Assembly (NCBI GenBank): GCA_937991945.1
Contig: CALKLO010000020.1
Coordinates: 1 to 49,663 of the forward strand
Reading direction: 5' to 3'
Length of the DNA stretch: 49,663 nucleotides
DNA from: an uncultured Granulosicoccus sp.
Lineage (GTDB): Bacteria; Pseudomonadota; Gammaproteobacteria; Granulosicoccales; Granulosicoccaceae
This document shows positions 37,004 to 46,279 of the stretch, piece after piece. The position numbers were made by a program, and so were the translations under genes. Numbering within the stretch: the first letter of the stretch is position 1; the number at the start of each line of letters is the position of its first letter. The notes beneath the pieces are model-generated. The model did no database searches and had not been told where the DNA came from. It worked only from the letters and a program-made list of their open reading frames with translations.

Positions 37004-38890
37004 TTACAAAGTATCTAGGCAACTAGCACTGGTGCCATACGGGCTGACTCGGTTCGGTGGACTAACACCGGACTCAGCGACATCTACAGCCGATAACGAC
37101 AACTGGGTTTCAAACGAAGATTGTGCTTCTGCACCTAAGGCTTGTGCATAGGCTGTAATTTCAATGGTAGACCACAACGCGTTACTCTTCGGGTAATGCA
37201 ACTCGAAGAAGCCAGACCCACTAGAATCTGTTGTCAAAGTGCCCCCAAGTATAGTGGCAGCGCCATTCGGGTTATCTATTATCGGTGATAGCAATGCGGG
37301 ATCTTGCGGATCCAGAGATCCATTGCCGTTCAGATCTTCACCTTCATCTAGTAATCGATTGCCGTTAGCATCTTCTGTTGCACAAACAATAGATTCATCT
37401 CGATACCATCTAGCATCAGAGACGAATTCCTCTGGATAGGCCTGCATAACACCTTTCACATATTCCAAAGGACGTATAGAGAATTCAACGACTGCATTTT
37501 CGAGCGGCGTACCGCTTCCATCTGCTACTTGAACAACGAACGAGACAGAGTATTGCGTATCAAAGTTCTGCGACTGCAGTAGGTTTGATGTTCCCAGCGT
37601 CACGTTGAGAACACGCTCAACAACACTCAGAAACATAGAGCTGCTAATCGTTGTATTTTTTACGGTAGCAGCAATTTCTACATCATCAGTTTCAGTAGCG
37701 TTAGCGCCAGCAGTGTAGGTCACACTCGCAATACCTTGGGTATTACTGCGCGCAGATGCAGGGCTTATTTGTCCGCCTTTAAGATCCACCCCTGTAAATT
37801 CCACAAGTTGGTTTTTTACCGGATTACCATTTGCATCTGTAACCGTTGCCATCAACGTACTGCTGTCGTTCGCAGCGACACGCGTTACCGACGCATCAAG
37901 AAATACAGAGGCAGGCACTGTTGCGATGAATTCAACATCCACCGAGGTTGTTGGCCGTGAATCTAGTGCGTCTTCGACAGTAACCTTCGCAGGCCCGTAA
38001 CTAGAAGATCGCAATTGAATTGTAGCTTGACCGTTTGCGTCTGTTGTAACAACAGATTCACCGACAATTTCACCCGCTGTTGTGGTGAACAGTAGCTGCC
38101 CCCCAACGACTGGAATTGACTGACTTGTCCAAGTGACAGTAATGGGATTATCTTGTGCTACCGGCAATTCAGAGTCGACTGTGCCTTCAGCAAATTGCAA
38201 TAAGTCTTGAGACACTTCAAAAATATGAGTTGCCGTCACTGTACCACTGAGTGCTGAGATATCGACGACGTCGTCACCACGCTCAGTTCCAACAAGAACA
38301 GTCACGCGACCGTCTGACCCAGTATAAGGAACCGTTGGGGTTATGGTGTTACCGGCCTGGGACACCACACTCACTTCATGGTTAGCAATAGGTTCATCAT
38401 TGCCTGCAGTCAAGCTCAACACAATCTCTACTTGATCGCCCATAACCAAGTTGTCAGGGCCACTCACATCAAGTACAGAACCCGTTGTTGCAACAAATGC
38501 GCTAGAGCTATTGCCCTCAGCAACCGCCGTAACCATTATGTTTTGATTTTGGAAATCTGACGGCACTTTCAAGGTTGCAGTAACCTCTCCATTCTCGTCA
38601 GTTAAGTTAGATACATCTTGTAGCACGCCACTACTTGACGTAAAAACCACTTCGGTGTCAGACAACGCGTTGTTGTTCTCATCAGTGACGAGAGCTGTAA
38701 TCGTTGCAGCCTCAGTGCCACCTGTTGTAATACTGTAAACGTTAGTGATTACACGAACGTTGATGCCTTCTGTTGCAGCGTTTGCCGCGCCAAGGAAATT
38801 ATTAGACGACTCTGGTCGTTGACCACAAGCACTTAATCCAATCGAACCAACCATCATCAGAATGGCGAGAGTTTTTTTATCCATTTTCAT
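37004..38890 (-). CDS. lipoprotein with bacterial Ig-like (Big_1) repeats
   Basis: This protein of about 628 residues has lipobox LSAC (Cys about 22) and then four or five Ig-like domains. They are of the Big_1/invasin type, shown by recurring ITALVTDENNNALSDTEVVF-like openings followed by DENGEVTATL or DANGQATIQL-like strands. Near residues 505-535 two EF-hand-like calcium loops appear, DANGNRLLDEGE and DLNGNGSLD. It is probably attached to the outer membrane and may act in adhesion or envelope contacts. The start at 38890 gives a normal signal peptide; an ATG 18 bases upstream is open but lacks a ribosome binding site. A small barrel gene lies directly upstream. Confidence 0.8.
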   Translation of the reverse strand: MKMDKKTLAILMMVGSIGLSACGQRPESSNNFLGAANAATEGINVRVITNVYSITTGGTEAATITALVTDENNNALSDTEVVFTSSSGVLQDVSNLTDENGEVTATLKVPSDFQNQNIMVTAVAEGNSSSAFVATTGSVLDVSGPDNLVMGDQVEIVLSLTAGNDEPIANHEVSVVSQAGNTITPTVPYTGSDGRVTVLVGTERGDDVVDISALSGTVTATHIFEVSQDLLQFAEGTVDSELPVAQDNPITVTWTSQSIPVVGGQLLFTTTAGEIVGESVVTTDANGQATIQLRSSSYGPAKVTVEDALDSRPTTSVDVEFIATVPASVFLDASVTRVAANDSSTLMATVTDANGNPVKNQLVEFTGVDLKGGQISPASARSNTQGIASVTYTAGANATETDDVEIAATVKNTTISSSMFLSVVERVLNVTLGTSNLLQSQNFDTQYSVSFVVQVADGSGTPLENAVVEFSIRPLEYVKGVMQAYPEEFVSDARWYRDESIVCATEDANGNRLLDEGEDLNGNGSLDPQDPALLSPIIDNPNGAATILGGTLTTDSSGSGFFELHYPKSNALWSTIEITAYAQALGAEAQSSFETQLSLSAVDVAESGVSPPNRVSPYGTSASCLDTL

Positions 38891-38916
38891 CAGATCTCGT
38901 TTTCTCATGAGCCGGT

Positions 38917-39420
38917 TTATCGGTAGCCGCCAAAGTAGTAGTGGAAACCAACGGTTGTTGCCTTGAAAGCACCATCATCCAAGTCCAGCACGTGAATGTT
39001 GAGTGATGTGTTTCGGCTTCCAAATAAGTTGATCCCAAACCCAATCGCATTACCTGAGTCAGAATCGATTAGCTGGGAGTCAATATCCATCATGGCTGTG
39101 CCAGCTAAGACGTATAGCCCAACTTTATTCCACTGATACCCGGCTCGAAGCATGACGGCCTGGTAGGTGATCAACGGGTCGCTGACAATGCTTCCGGAAT
39201 CATCTGACGCAGACCCTACTTCCAATTCAAGACCAAAATACGTATGTAGCCGATACCCTAGATTTACCGAGAGGTTGCCCACCGTGGTGTCATTGTCGAA
39301 AGTATCCGAAACGCTTGCATCGGAAAAACCTCCGCCAAAATACATTTTGGACATATCGGCTTGTGCAGCGCCAGCCAACAGGCCAAGGCTCAGCACTAAA
39401 CAGCTGAATAGTCTTCTCAT
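38917..39420 (-). CDS. small outer-membrane beta-barrel protein
   Basis: This 167-residue protein has a signal peptide (about 1-22, ending AQA) and alternating amphipathic strands. It ends FHYYFGGYR, with the aromatic-rich last strand typical of 8-stranded OmpA-like or opacity-type barrels. GGAG lies 9 bases ahead of the ATG at 39420, which fixes the start; upstream in-frame starts are worse. The Ig-like lipoprotein gene begins 26 bp after its stop, so the two form a likely operon. It resembles generic porin-family annotations; no specific role is known. Confidence 0.75.
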   Translation of the reverse strand: MRRLFSCLVLSLGLLAGAAQADMSKMYFGGGFSDASVSDTFDNDTTVGNLSVNLGYRLHTYFGLELEVGSASDDSGSIVSDPLITYQAVMLRAGYQWNKVGLYVLAGTAMMDIDSQLIDSDSGNAIGFGINLFGSRNTSLNIHVLDLDDGAFKATTVGFHYYFGGYR

Positions 39421-39440
39421 GAAACACAATCTCCAGTTAA

Positions 39441-39563
39441 CTTCTGCCTCCAGTCGCCCGTCGCGACCAAGAAGCTTATGAATTCGAACAAATCAGTGGT
39501 ATCTCTCAACGAGAAATTGCACAGATCACAGGCGTCCAACAAAAATGTCGGCCAACAAGCTAA
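39441..39563 (+). pseudogene. relic of a sigma-70 family region 4 (ECF-like)
   Basis: A 40-codon open stretch, flanked by in-frame stops at 39438 and 39561, has no start codon. It encodes LLPPVARRDQEAYEFEQISG followed by ISQREIAQITGV. This matches the consensus start and first helix-turn-helix helix of sigma region 4 (LPP.. RE.f.L..i.GlS..EIA.itGv). The recognition helix is lost, and the frame ends shortly after. The rest of a sigma factor would lie where the barrel gene now is. I read it as a decayed 3' fragment; chance similarity is possible because only about 30 residues match. Confidence 0.5.
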
Positions 39564-39686
39564 ATTCCTTTAGGTTTTGTTACCCGCTACTCATTGCCTG
39601 ATCGGTTACACGGACAACTTCTAGACTCGGTATGATTGATGCCATCACGACTTTGAGAAGTGGAAACCTGTGACCCGCGTGTACCC

Positions 39687-40229
39687 ATGAATGTCTGCAT
39701 ATTGTTTGTATCAGTCCCCTGCAAAAGCCTGCTGCAAAAGGCTCGAGCCCTGTTCGTCAGCGTGCTTTGCACCGCCCTGCTTATCGCTTGCAGCAACCGT
39801 ACCGAGCTCTCCGAATCAGTACAAAACCTAACGTTTCAAACACTAGACGGCACAGCCGTCGCGTTAAACGAGGTGGAGGGGCCTACATTGATTAATTTTT
39901 GGTCAACCAGCTGTGTTATCTGTGTGAAGGAGATGCCTCATATGGCCGAGCTCTACACAGAGCTGGCCCCACTAGGTTTCGAACTCATTGCAGTTGCCAT
40001 GCCCTATGACCCGCCCAACCAGGTGCTAGAACTTGCGCAGGAAAAACAACTGCCGTTCCCTATTGCACTAGACATCAATGGTGAGGCCGTGGAGGCGTTC
40101 GCCCCTGTGGTGGGCACGCCGACCAGTTTTTTGCTCGATAAAGAAGGCAAATTAGTAGAACGTTACATTGGCGCTTTGGATTTAAGCAAACTGCGCCAGC
40201 AAGTCGATAAGCTTTTGGAGACCAGCTAA
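39687..40229 (+). CDS. TlpA/ResA-like thioredoxin-fold lipoprotein
   Basis: This 180-residue envelope protein has a signal peptide and lipobox LIAC (Cys about 36). A thioredoxin fold follows with LINFWSTSCVICVKEMPHM, where the redox pair is CVIC instead of the usual CxPC. The cis-Pro is in VGTPTSFLLDKEG. It is probably a thiol-disulfide reductant or cytochrome-c maturation type protein. The ATG at 39687 is preferred over a GTG 27 bases earlier, but neither has a strong ribosome binding site. hemJ starts one base after its stop. Confidence 0.82.
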   Translation: MNVCILFVSVPCKSLLQKARALFVSVLCTALLIACSNRTELSESVQNLTFQTLDGTAVALNEVEGPTLINFWSTSCVICVKEMPHMAELYTELAPLGFELIAVAMPYDPPNQVLELAQEKQLPFPIALDINGEAVEAFAPVVGTPTSFLLDKEGKLVERYIGALDLSKLRQQVDKLLETS

Positions 40230-40230
40230 G

Positions 40231-40659
40231 ATGTTATGGGTTAAGGCAATTCACGTTATTTTTATGGTCACCTGGTTTGCAGGCCTTTTTTACCTGCCAC
40301 GGGTGTTCGTGTATCACGCTATGGCAGATGCGTCGAATGAAGCGCAAATCGAGACATTTAAGGTCATGGAGCGCAAGCTCCTAGCAATCACTACCATGGG
40401 GGCCGTGCTGACCCTAGTGTTTGGTAGCTGGCTACTGGTGGCCTGGTTACCTGGTCTAATAACATTGGCCTGGATGAAGCTGAAGCTTCTATTGGTGCTC
40501 GGCCTGTTTGGTTACCATATGTATTGCGCCAAACTAGTCAAAATTTTTCGAGCTGATCAAAACACCCGTTCGCACGTCTGGTTTCGCTGGTTTAACGAAA
40601 TCCCCGTTGCCTTTCTAGCAGGCATTATAATTCTAGTTATCGTTAAGCCATTTAACTGA
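40231..40659 (+). CDS. hemJ: protoporphyrinogen IX oxidase HemJ
   Basis: This 142-residue membrane protein has four helices and the HemJ signature KAIHVIFMVTWFAGLFYLPR followed by VFVYHA near the N-terminus. HemJ is the heme-b-containing, oxygen-independent-type protoporphyrinogen oxidase found in many proteobacteria that lack HemG and HemY. The ATG follows the thioredoxin-like gene by one base, so translation is probably coupled. The conserved His in helix 1 and the Lys-rich loop are present. Confidence 0.92.
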   Translation: MLWVKAIHVIFMVTWFAGLFYLPRVFVYHAMADASNEAQIETFKVMERKLLAITTMGAVLTLVFGSWLLVAWLPGLITLAWMKLKLLLVLGLFGYHMYCAKLVKIFRADQNTRSHVWFRWFNEIPVAFLAGIIILVIVKPFN

Positions 40660-40737
40660 TCAACTCGTTTGCACGAGCTGAGCTTAGTTACTGACAAAGG
40701 AATAGAGCCACCCATACGTTGGCTCGTAAGCGCAGCC

Positions 40738-41226
40738 TTAAGCGTCTATTAGCAGGGGTTCAAGTTCAGCCAAAGCTCGCTTGTAGACTTTGCGTTTGAA
40801 GAAAATCACTTTGCGTGAGGGCTCCCAATAATCCACCCAGCGCCAATGATCAAACTCAGGCTTAGGACTATTAGCTAGATCGACAGCCGATTCATTGCCC
40901 AGCATGCGCAACATGTACCAGATTTGCTTCTGACCGATACACACGGGGGTTTGATTACGACGTACGTATCGCTTAGGTAGGCGATAGCGCAACCACTCTC
41001 GCGTACACCCTAAGACATCAACATCATCAGGGGAAAGTCCTGTTTCTTCCCTGAGCTCACGGTACATGGCTTCCTCAGGGGATTCGCTATTGTCGATACC
41101 TCCTTGTGGAAACTGCCAGGCATCTTGTCCAATCCTGCGCGCCCAAAACACCTGCCCATCACCGTTGCTCAGTATGATGCCGACATTCGCTCGAAAGCCA
41201 TCGCTGTCAATCATGTCGGTGCTCAT
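40738..41226 (-). CDS. rppH: RNA pyrophosphohydrolase
   Basis: This 162-residue Nudix hydrolase removes pyrophosphate from the 5' end of mRNA, which triggers RNase E decay. The Nudix box [20 protein letters not shown] is complete with its catalytic Glu residues. WYMLRMLG and [10 protein letters not shown] are RppH-specific. E. coli RppH starts at the equivalent of the second Met (41214), so the true start may be four codons downstream. It converges with hemJ, and dcd lies upstream on the same strand. Confidence 0.95.
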   Translation of the reverse strand: MSTDMIDSDGFRANVGIILSNGDGQVFWARRIGQDAWQFPQGGIDNSESPEEAMYRELREETGLSPDDVDVLGCTREWLRYRLPKRYVRRNQTPVCIGQKQIWYMLRMLGNESAVDLANSPKPEFDHWRWVDYWEPSRKVIFFKRKVYKRALAELEPLLIDA

Positions 41227-41276
41227 AAGATCATCTTTACCGATTCTTCCAAATAAATGTCAACGAGGCAAATCGA

Positions 41277-41846
41277 TTAAGTGCGAGGCAGAGTGACGCC
41301 ACGCTGTCCTTGATACTTCCCACCCCTATCCGCATAGGAAGTCTCGCAAACTTCATCGCTTTCAAAAAACAGCATCTGAGCAACACCTTCGTTAGCGTAT
41401 ATCTTAGCTGGCAGAGGCGTTGTGTTAGAAAATTCTAATGTCACATGCCCTTCCCATTCAGGCTCGAGCGGCGTGACATTGACAATAATGCCACATCGCG
41501 CGTAAGTGCTTTTACCTAAGCACACAGTCAGTACATTACGCGGAATTCGAAAATACTCAACTGTTCGCGCTAGGGCGAACGAGTTAGGTGGAATAATGCA
41601 TGTGTCAGACTGCAGATCGACAAAGCTATTCGGGTCGAAGGATTTGGGATCAACGATGGCGTGATTGATATTCGTGAATATTTTGAATTCATCTGCACAC
41701 CGAACGTCATAGCCGTAGCTGGACGTGCCATAGGATACGATGCGCTCGTTGTTCGCATCGAAACGAACTTGACCCGGCTCAAACGGTTCGATCATTGCGT
41801 CGGATTCAGCCATGCGGCGAATCCATTTGTCGGCTTTAATACTCAC
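41277..41846 (-). CDS. dcd: dCTP deaminase
   Basis: This 189-residue enzyme deaminates dCTP to dUTP for thymidylate synthesis. [20 protein letters not shown] and [14 protein letters not shown] hold the catalytic Glu and substrate-binding residues. The trimer-forming SYGYDVRC segment is near residue 43. The start overlaps the apbC stop by 4 bases. The pair apbC-dcd is conserved in pseudomonads and relatives. Confidence 0.96.
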   Translation of the reverse strand: MSIKADKWIRRMAESDAMIEPFEPGQVRFDANNERIVSYGTSSYGYDVRCADEFKIFTNINHAIVDPKSFDPNSFVDLQSDTCIIPPNSFALARTVEYFRIPRNVLTVCLGKSTYARCGIIVNVTPLEPEWEGHVTLEFSNTTPLPAKIYANEGVAQMLFFESDEVCETSYADRGGKYQGQRGVTLPRT

Positions 41847-42934
41847 GTGTTCTGAATAACAATGTTAGGGAATTTAGCGGAGTAATCTTTCGCTTGAAGC
41901 GATAAGCGAGCAGCTGCACGACGAGCAATTTCTCGGTACGCTTCAGCCGTTCGACCGTTTGGCTCAGCAACCACTGTGGGCTTGCCACTATCAGCTTGCA
42001 ATCGAATACCCATTTCAAGCGGCAATGAACCCAATAGCTCGATACCCGCTTCAGTTGCCATTGTCTGACCGCCACCTTGACCGAAGATGTGCTCTTCGTG
42101 ACTGCACTGACTGCAAATGTGAGTAGACATGTTTTCAACAATACCCAGGATTGGCACTTCAACCTTTTCAAACATCTTGAGGCCTTTACGCGCATCCAGC
42201 AGCGCAATATCCTGAGGGGTCGTGACGATTATCGCACCACTAACTGGCACCTTCTGCGCCAAGGTCAGTTGGGTGTCGCCTGTTCCCGGCGGCAAATCGA
42301 TAACGAGGTAATCTAGGTCTCGCCAATTTGTATCGTTCAAAAGTTGCTCAAGAGCCTGTGTGACCATAGGGCCACGCCAAATCATGGGTGTCTCTTCATC
42401 AATAAGGAAACCAATGGACATGGTTTGAACACCATAATTTTCCATGGGCTCAAGGCTTTTACCGTCGGTGGATTCGGGCTGACCTGACAGACCCATCATG
42501 CGCGGTTGGCTGGGGCCGTATATGTCTGCATCGAGCAGACCGACCGTTGCGCCTTCTGATGCCAACGCTAACGCTAAATTGACCGACGTCGTCGATTTAC
42601 CGACACCGCCTTTTCCAGAGGCAACCGCAATGATGTTTTTGACATTTTTCAGTCGTTTGACACCTTGCTGAACCGAGTGCGGGATAATTTTATGAGTGAC
42701 GTTAATGGTTGCATCACTAATGCCCGCATGCTCAGTAAGGGCATCAGACACCATCACTTTCAGGGTTTTGGCCCAATGTCCGCAAGGATAGGACAGGCAT
42801 AGGTCAATAGTGACGTTTGATCCATCAATCCCGACATCCTTGAGGGCCTTTGCGGCCAGCAAGCTGATATTCAGGTGCGGATCCATGACTTTATCGAGAG
42901 CTAGCTCAATTTTTTCGCGCGAAACTTCTGACAT
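41843..42934 (-). CDS. apbC: Mrp/ApbC-type iron-sulfur carrier ATPase
   Basis: This 363-residue P-loop ATPase carries and delivers Fe-S clusters. An N-terminal MIP18-like domain (about 5-85; [11 protein letters not shown]) precedes the deviant Walker A motif [16 protein letters not shown]. The CSQC motif in [10 protein letters not shown] binds the bridging cluster. It diverges from metG, the classic arrangement, and overlaps dcd. Confidence 0.95.
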   Translation of the reverse strand: MSEVSREKIELALDKVMDPHLNISLLAAKALKDVGIDGSNVTIDLCLSYPCGHWAKTLKVMVSDALTEHAGISDATINVTHKIIPHSVQQGVKRLKNVKNIIAVASGKGGVGKSTTSVNLALALASEGATVGLLDADIYGPSQPRMMGLSGQPESTDGKSLEPMENYGVQTMSIGFLIDEETPMIWRGPMVTQALEQLLNDTNWRDLDYLVIDLPPGTGDTQLTLAQKVPVSGAIIVTTPQDIALLDARKGLKMFEKVEVPILGIVENMSTHICSQCSHEEHIFGQGGGQTMATEAGIELLGSLPLEMGIRLQADSGKPTVVAEPNGRTAEAYREIARRAAARLSLQAKDYSAKFPNIVIQNT

Positions 42935-43023
42935 CCGACTGCAACGCTCCTACTTGTATGAACTGTATGTACTGGGCTGTTAAACTACTACGCAACCCGC
43001 AACTATACACGCATGCGCAACGT

Positions 43024-43042
43024 GCGAAACCCTGAGTTTCGC
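43024..43042. other. hairpin upstream of metG
   Basis: GCGAAAC (43024-43030) pairs with GTTTCGC (43036-43042) over a 5-base loop in the 139-bp apbC/metG divergent region, 32 bases before the metG ATG. It is probably part of the metG leader; its role is unknown. Confidence 0.4.
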
Positions 43043-43073
43043 GCACTCACCCAAAGACACAAGTAAATACCTG

Positions 43074-45101
43074 ATGAGCCGCCGTATACTGGTCACAAGC
43101 GCCCTTCCCTATGCCAATGGAGCCCTGCACATTGGGCACATGCTGGAATACATCCAGACCGATATCTGGGTCCGCTATCAACGCTTAATGGGCAATGAGT
43201 GCCAATGGGTTTGGGCTGATGATGCTCATGGCACACCCATTATGCTCAAAGCTGAAGCTGAAGGCATCACGCCAGAAGCACTCATTGCTCGAGTTAAAAC
43301 CGAGCATGAGCGTGATATCGAAGGCTTTTTACTCTCACCGGATAATTTCCACACGACGCACTCCGACGAAAACCGCGAGATGGCAACGCTTATTTATAAG
43401 CGCCTTGAAGCAGCTGGGCATATCGTCAAACGCACGATCAAGCAACTGTACGACAGCGAAAAGCACATGTTTTTACCTGATCGCTACGTCAAGGGGATTT
43501 GCCCGAGCTGCGGCACAGCGGATCAATACGGCGACAATTGCGAAAACTGCAGTGCGACTTACGATGCCACAGCACTGAAAGAGCCTATTTCTCAAGTATC
43601 GGGAACCACGCCTGAACTCAGAGATTCCGAACAATACTTCTTTGCCCTTAGCGCGTTTAGCGACATGCTCAAGGAATGGACCGATAGCGGCGCTTTGCAA
43701 CCTGAAGTCGCCAACAAGCTAAAAGAGTGGCTTGAAAGCGGATTACAAGATTGGGACATATCCAGAAATGCCCCGTATTTCGGTTTCGAAATTCCTGATG
43801 CACCTGGCAAATATTTTTACGTTTGGTTAGATGCTCCAATTGCCTACATTGCTAGCCACAAACATCTTAGCCAACGCACCGGCGAGGCGTGGGAAGACAG
43901 CTGGAAGCCAGATTCAGAGGTTGAGGTTTACCACTTCATCGGTAAGGACATCATTAATTTTCACTGCTTGTTTTGGCCTGCCATGTTGGAAGGCGCAGGC
44001 TTTCGTAAGCCAACCGGTGTTTTTGCACACGGATTTTTGACCATCGACAATTTGAAAATGTCTAAGTCACGTGGCACATCGATCACTATTGAAACCTGGC
44101 TGAAGCATCTTAAGCCTGAGTACTTGCGCTACTACTATGCATCGAAGCTTTCCAGCAACGTTGTTGATCTGAACATGAATTTCGATGACTTTGTCACTCG
44201 AGTCAATGCGGATCTTGTTGGGAAAGTTGTAAACATAGCCAGCCGATGTGCAGGCTTTATTAGCAAGCGATTCGACGGCAAGTTGGCAGCAGACTACCCA
44301 GCAGAACTACTCAACGACTACACGCAATTCACTAGCGCTCAGCAAATGATCATGCAGTACTACGAGCAACGCGAATATGGCAAAGCCATGCGTGAAATCA
44401 TGCTTCTTGCGGAGCATGCCAATACGTATATCAATGACGCCGAACCGTGGGTCAAGATCAAAGACGAAGCGTCACTGATCGAAGTGCAGCAGATCTGCAC
44501 GGTTGGTTTGAATTATTTTCGTATCATTGTTACCTACCTCAGCCCTGTTCTGCCTGAACTTGCACGACAGACAGAAGCGTTTCTCAACACAGAACTGACC
44601 TTAAAGTCTCTAGAGTCTCCCCTCTGCGATCACGCCATCAACAAGTTTAAGCCGATGATGACTCGCGTAGAAACGACTCAAATTGAAAAAATACTCGAAG
44701 AGACAAAAGGGTCTAGCAGTGAACAAGCCGTTACCCAACCGGTTGCTGGCACACCCAGTCTTGAACCGATAAAGCCTGAGATAGACATTGACGACTTTAA
44801 TAAAGTTGACCTACGCGTTGCTGTTATAACCGATGCGCAAAAGGTAGACGGCGCTGACAAATTGGTTCAGCTCACTTTAGACATCGGCATTGAGACACGT
44901 ACTGTTTTCGCCGGCATTAAAGCGGCCTATACGCCAGAGTCACTGATTGGTCGACGTACAGTCATGGTCGCCAATTTAAAACCACGACAGATGCGCTTTG
45001 GTCTTTCCAGCGGCATGGTGTTAGCTGCAGGGCCTGGAGGTTCTGATATCTTTATTCTTACACCTGATGACGGGGCGACCCCCGGCATGCGCGTTAAGTA
45101 A
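43074..45101 (+). CDS. metG: methionyl-tRNA synthetase
   Basis: This 675-residue class I synthetase charges initiator and elongator tRNA-Met. The HIGH motif is in [13 protein letters not shown] Cys-rich zinc knuckle follows, CPSC and CENC (about 143-162), and the KMSKS motif is in [11 protein letters not shown]-terminal EMAP-like tRNA-binding domain (about 575-675, starting [13 protein letters not shown]) makes it the long dimeric form as in E. coli. rnfA follows after 12 bp. Confidence 0.97.
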   Translation: MSRRILVTSALPYANGALHIGHMLEYIQTDIWVRYQRLMGNECQWVWADDAHGTPIMLKAEAEGITPEALIARVKTEHERDIEGFLLSPDNFHTTHSDENREMATLIYKRLEAAGHIVKRTIKQLYDSEKHMFLPDRYVKGICPSCGTADQYGDNCENCSATYDATALKEPISQVSGTTPELRDSEQYFFALSAFSDMLKEWTDSGALQPEVANKLKEWLESGLQDWDISRNAPYFGFEIPDAPGKYFYVWLDAPIAYIASHKHLSQRTGEAWEDSWKPDSEVEVYHFIGKDIINFHCLFWPAMLEGAGFRKPTGVFAHGFLTIDNLKMSKSRGTSITIETWLKHLKPEYLRYYYASKLSSNVVDLNMNFDDFVTRVNADLVGKVVNIASRCAGFISKRFDGKLAADYPAELLNDYTQFTSAQQMIMQYYEQREYGKAMREIMLLAEHANTYINDAEPWVKIKDEASLIEVQQICTVGLNYFRIIVTYLSPVLPELARQTEAFLNTELTLKSLESPLCDHAINKFKPMMTRVETTQIEKILEETKGSSSEQAVTQPVAGTPSLEPIKPEIDIDDFNKVDLRVAVITDAQKVDGADKLVQLTLDIGIETRTVFAGIKAAYTPESLIGRRTVMVANLKPRQMRFGLSSGMVLAAGPGGSDIFILTPDDGATPGMRVK

Positions 45102-45113
45102 AGCACAACCCTG

Positions 45114-45692
45114 GTGCGTGATATTGCGCTCATCTTGCTGGGAACTGTACTAGTCAATAATTTTGTACTGGTACAGTTCCTAGGTCTATGCCCGTTTATG
45201 GGTGTATCGCGTCGAGTCGACTCGGCGATAGGTATGGGCATTGCAACGACCTTTGTATTGACACTAGCAGCCTCACTGAGCTACCTCGTCAACCAGTGGT
45301 TGCTAATACCGTTTGAACTTGAATACTTAAGAACCTTAAGCTTCATTCTCGTTATAGCAGTCGTTGTACAGTTCACCGAAATCGTCATTAGAAAGCAAAG
45401 TCCACTGCTTCATCGCGTTCTCGGACTCTATCTCCCACTCATAACAACCAACTGCGCTGTACTAGGTGTAGCACTGCTTAGCGTGAATCAACAGCACAGT
45501 TTTATGGAAGCTATGATTCATGGCTTCGGAGCAGCAGTCGGCTTTACGGTCGTGCTCATACTGTTTTCAGTGCTTCGTGAACGACTTGAATTGTGCGATG
45601 TTCCTCAGGCGTTCAAAGGCAGCGCCATCGCCCTTATAAGCGCTGGCATTATGTCATTAGCCTTTATGGGCTTTAGCGGACTGGGACGGTAG
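45114..45692 (+). CDS. rnfA: Rnf electron transport complex subunit A
   Basis: This 192-residue integral membrane protein has six helices and the signature [18 protein letters not shown]. RnfA and RnfE form the core of the Rnf/Rsx complex, which couples ferredoxin/NAD electron transfer to ion movement. In E. coli the complex reduces SoxR. The start is a GTG just after metG, and the stop overlaps the rnfB start by one base. Confidence 0.95.
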   Translation: MRDIALILLGTVLVNNFVLVQFLGLCPFMGVSRRVDSAIGMGIATTFVLTLAASLSYLVNQWLLIPFELEYLRTLSFILVIAVVVQFTEIVIRKQSPLLHRVLGLYLPLITTNCAVLGVALLSVNQQHSFMEAMIHGFGAAVGFTVVLILFSVLRERLELCDVPQAFKGSAIALISAGIMSLAFMGFSGLGR

Positions 45693-46279
45693 TGAGCACT
45701 GCACTTGCCATACTGCTATTCGTGCTGATTGCCGGACTTGCCGGGGCACTTCTTGCACGTCTGTCTAACAACGAACCCGCTAACAACGACGCAACGCCCG
45801 ATTCAACAGCAAACGATGAACAGCCAGCTGATTCATTGAATACTCTTATTGACGCTGTTAACCAAAAACTTCCACAAACACAATGCGCGCAGTGTGGCTA
45901 CCCTGGATGCAGGCCTTATGCAACGGCCATTATTGAAGACGACGTTGCTATAAACCAATGCCCGCCAGGCGGTGAAGGGCTCATAGAAGAGCTTGCACAA
46001 TACCTTGGCAAAGAAGTCATACCTCCCGACGCATTGAAGGGTGAAAAGAAACCAACGCAGGTCGCCAAAATTATCGAACCCGATTGCATTGGTTGCACGC
46101 TTTGTATCCTTGCCTGCCCGGTTGATGCCATTGTGGGTGCTTCACGGTATATGCATACGGTCATTGCTGATCACTGCACGGGTTGCGAATTATGCATTCC
46201 ACCGTGCCCAGTAGATTGCATAGAGCTCATTCCGGTTGCGGTTCCACTACAACAATGGAACTGGCCTAAGCCGTCATGA
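45692..46279 (+). CDS. rnfB: Rnf complex subunit B (ferredoxin-like)
   Basis: This 195-residue protein has an N-terminal membrane anchor (about 3-23). A 4Fe-4S domain follows with [14 protein letters not shown], and then two ferredoxin motifs, [12 protein letters not shown] and [12 protein letters not shown]. It is the electron entry subunit. It starts with GTG and overlaps rnfC by 4 bases. Confidence 0.95.
   Translation: MSTALAILLFVLIAGLAGALLARLSNNEPANNDATPDSTANDEQPADSLNTLIDAVNQKLPQTQCAQCGYPGCRPYATAIIEDDVAINQCPPGGEGLIEELAQYLGKEVIPPDALKGEKKPTQVAKIIEPDCIGCTLCILACPVDAIVGASRYMHTVIADHCTGCELCIPPCPVDCIELIPVAVPLQQWNWPKPS

Noticed and set aside
44678-45241. minus-strand frames opposite metG and rnfA
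   Set aside because: Shadows of conserved genes with low-complexity Ser/Thr-rich composition.
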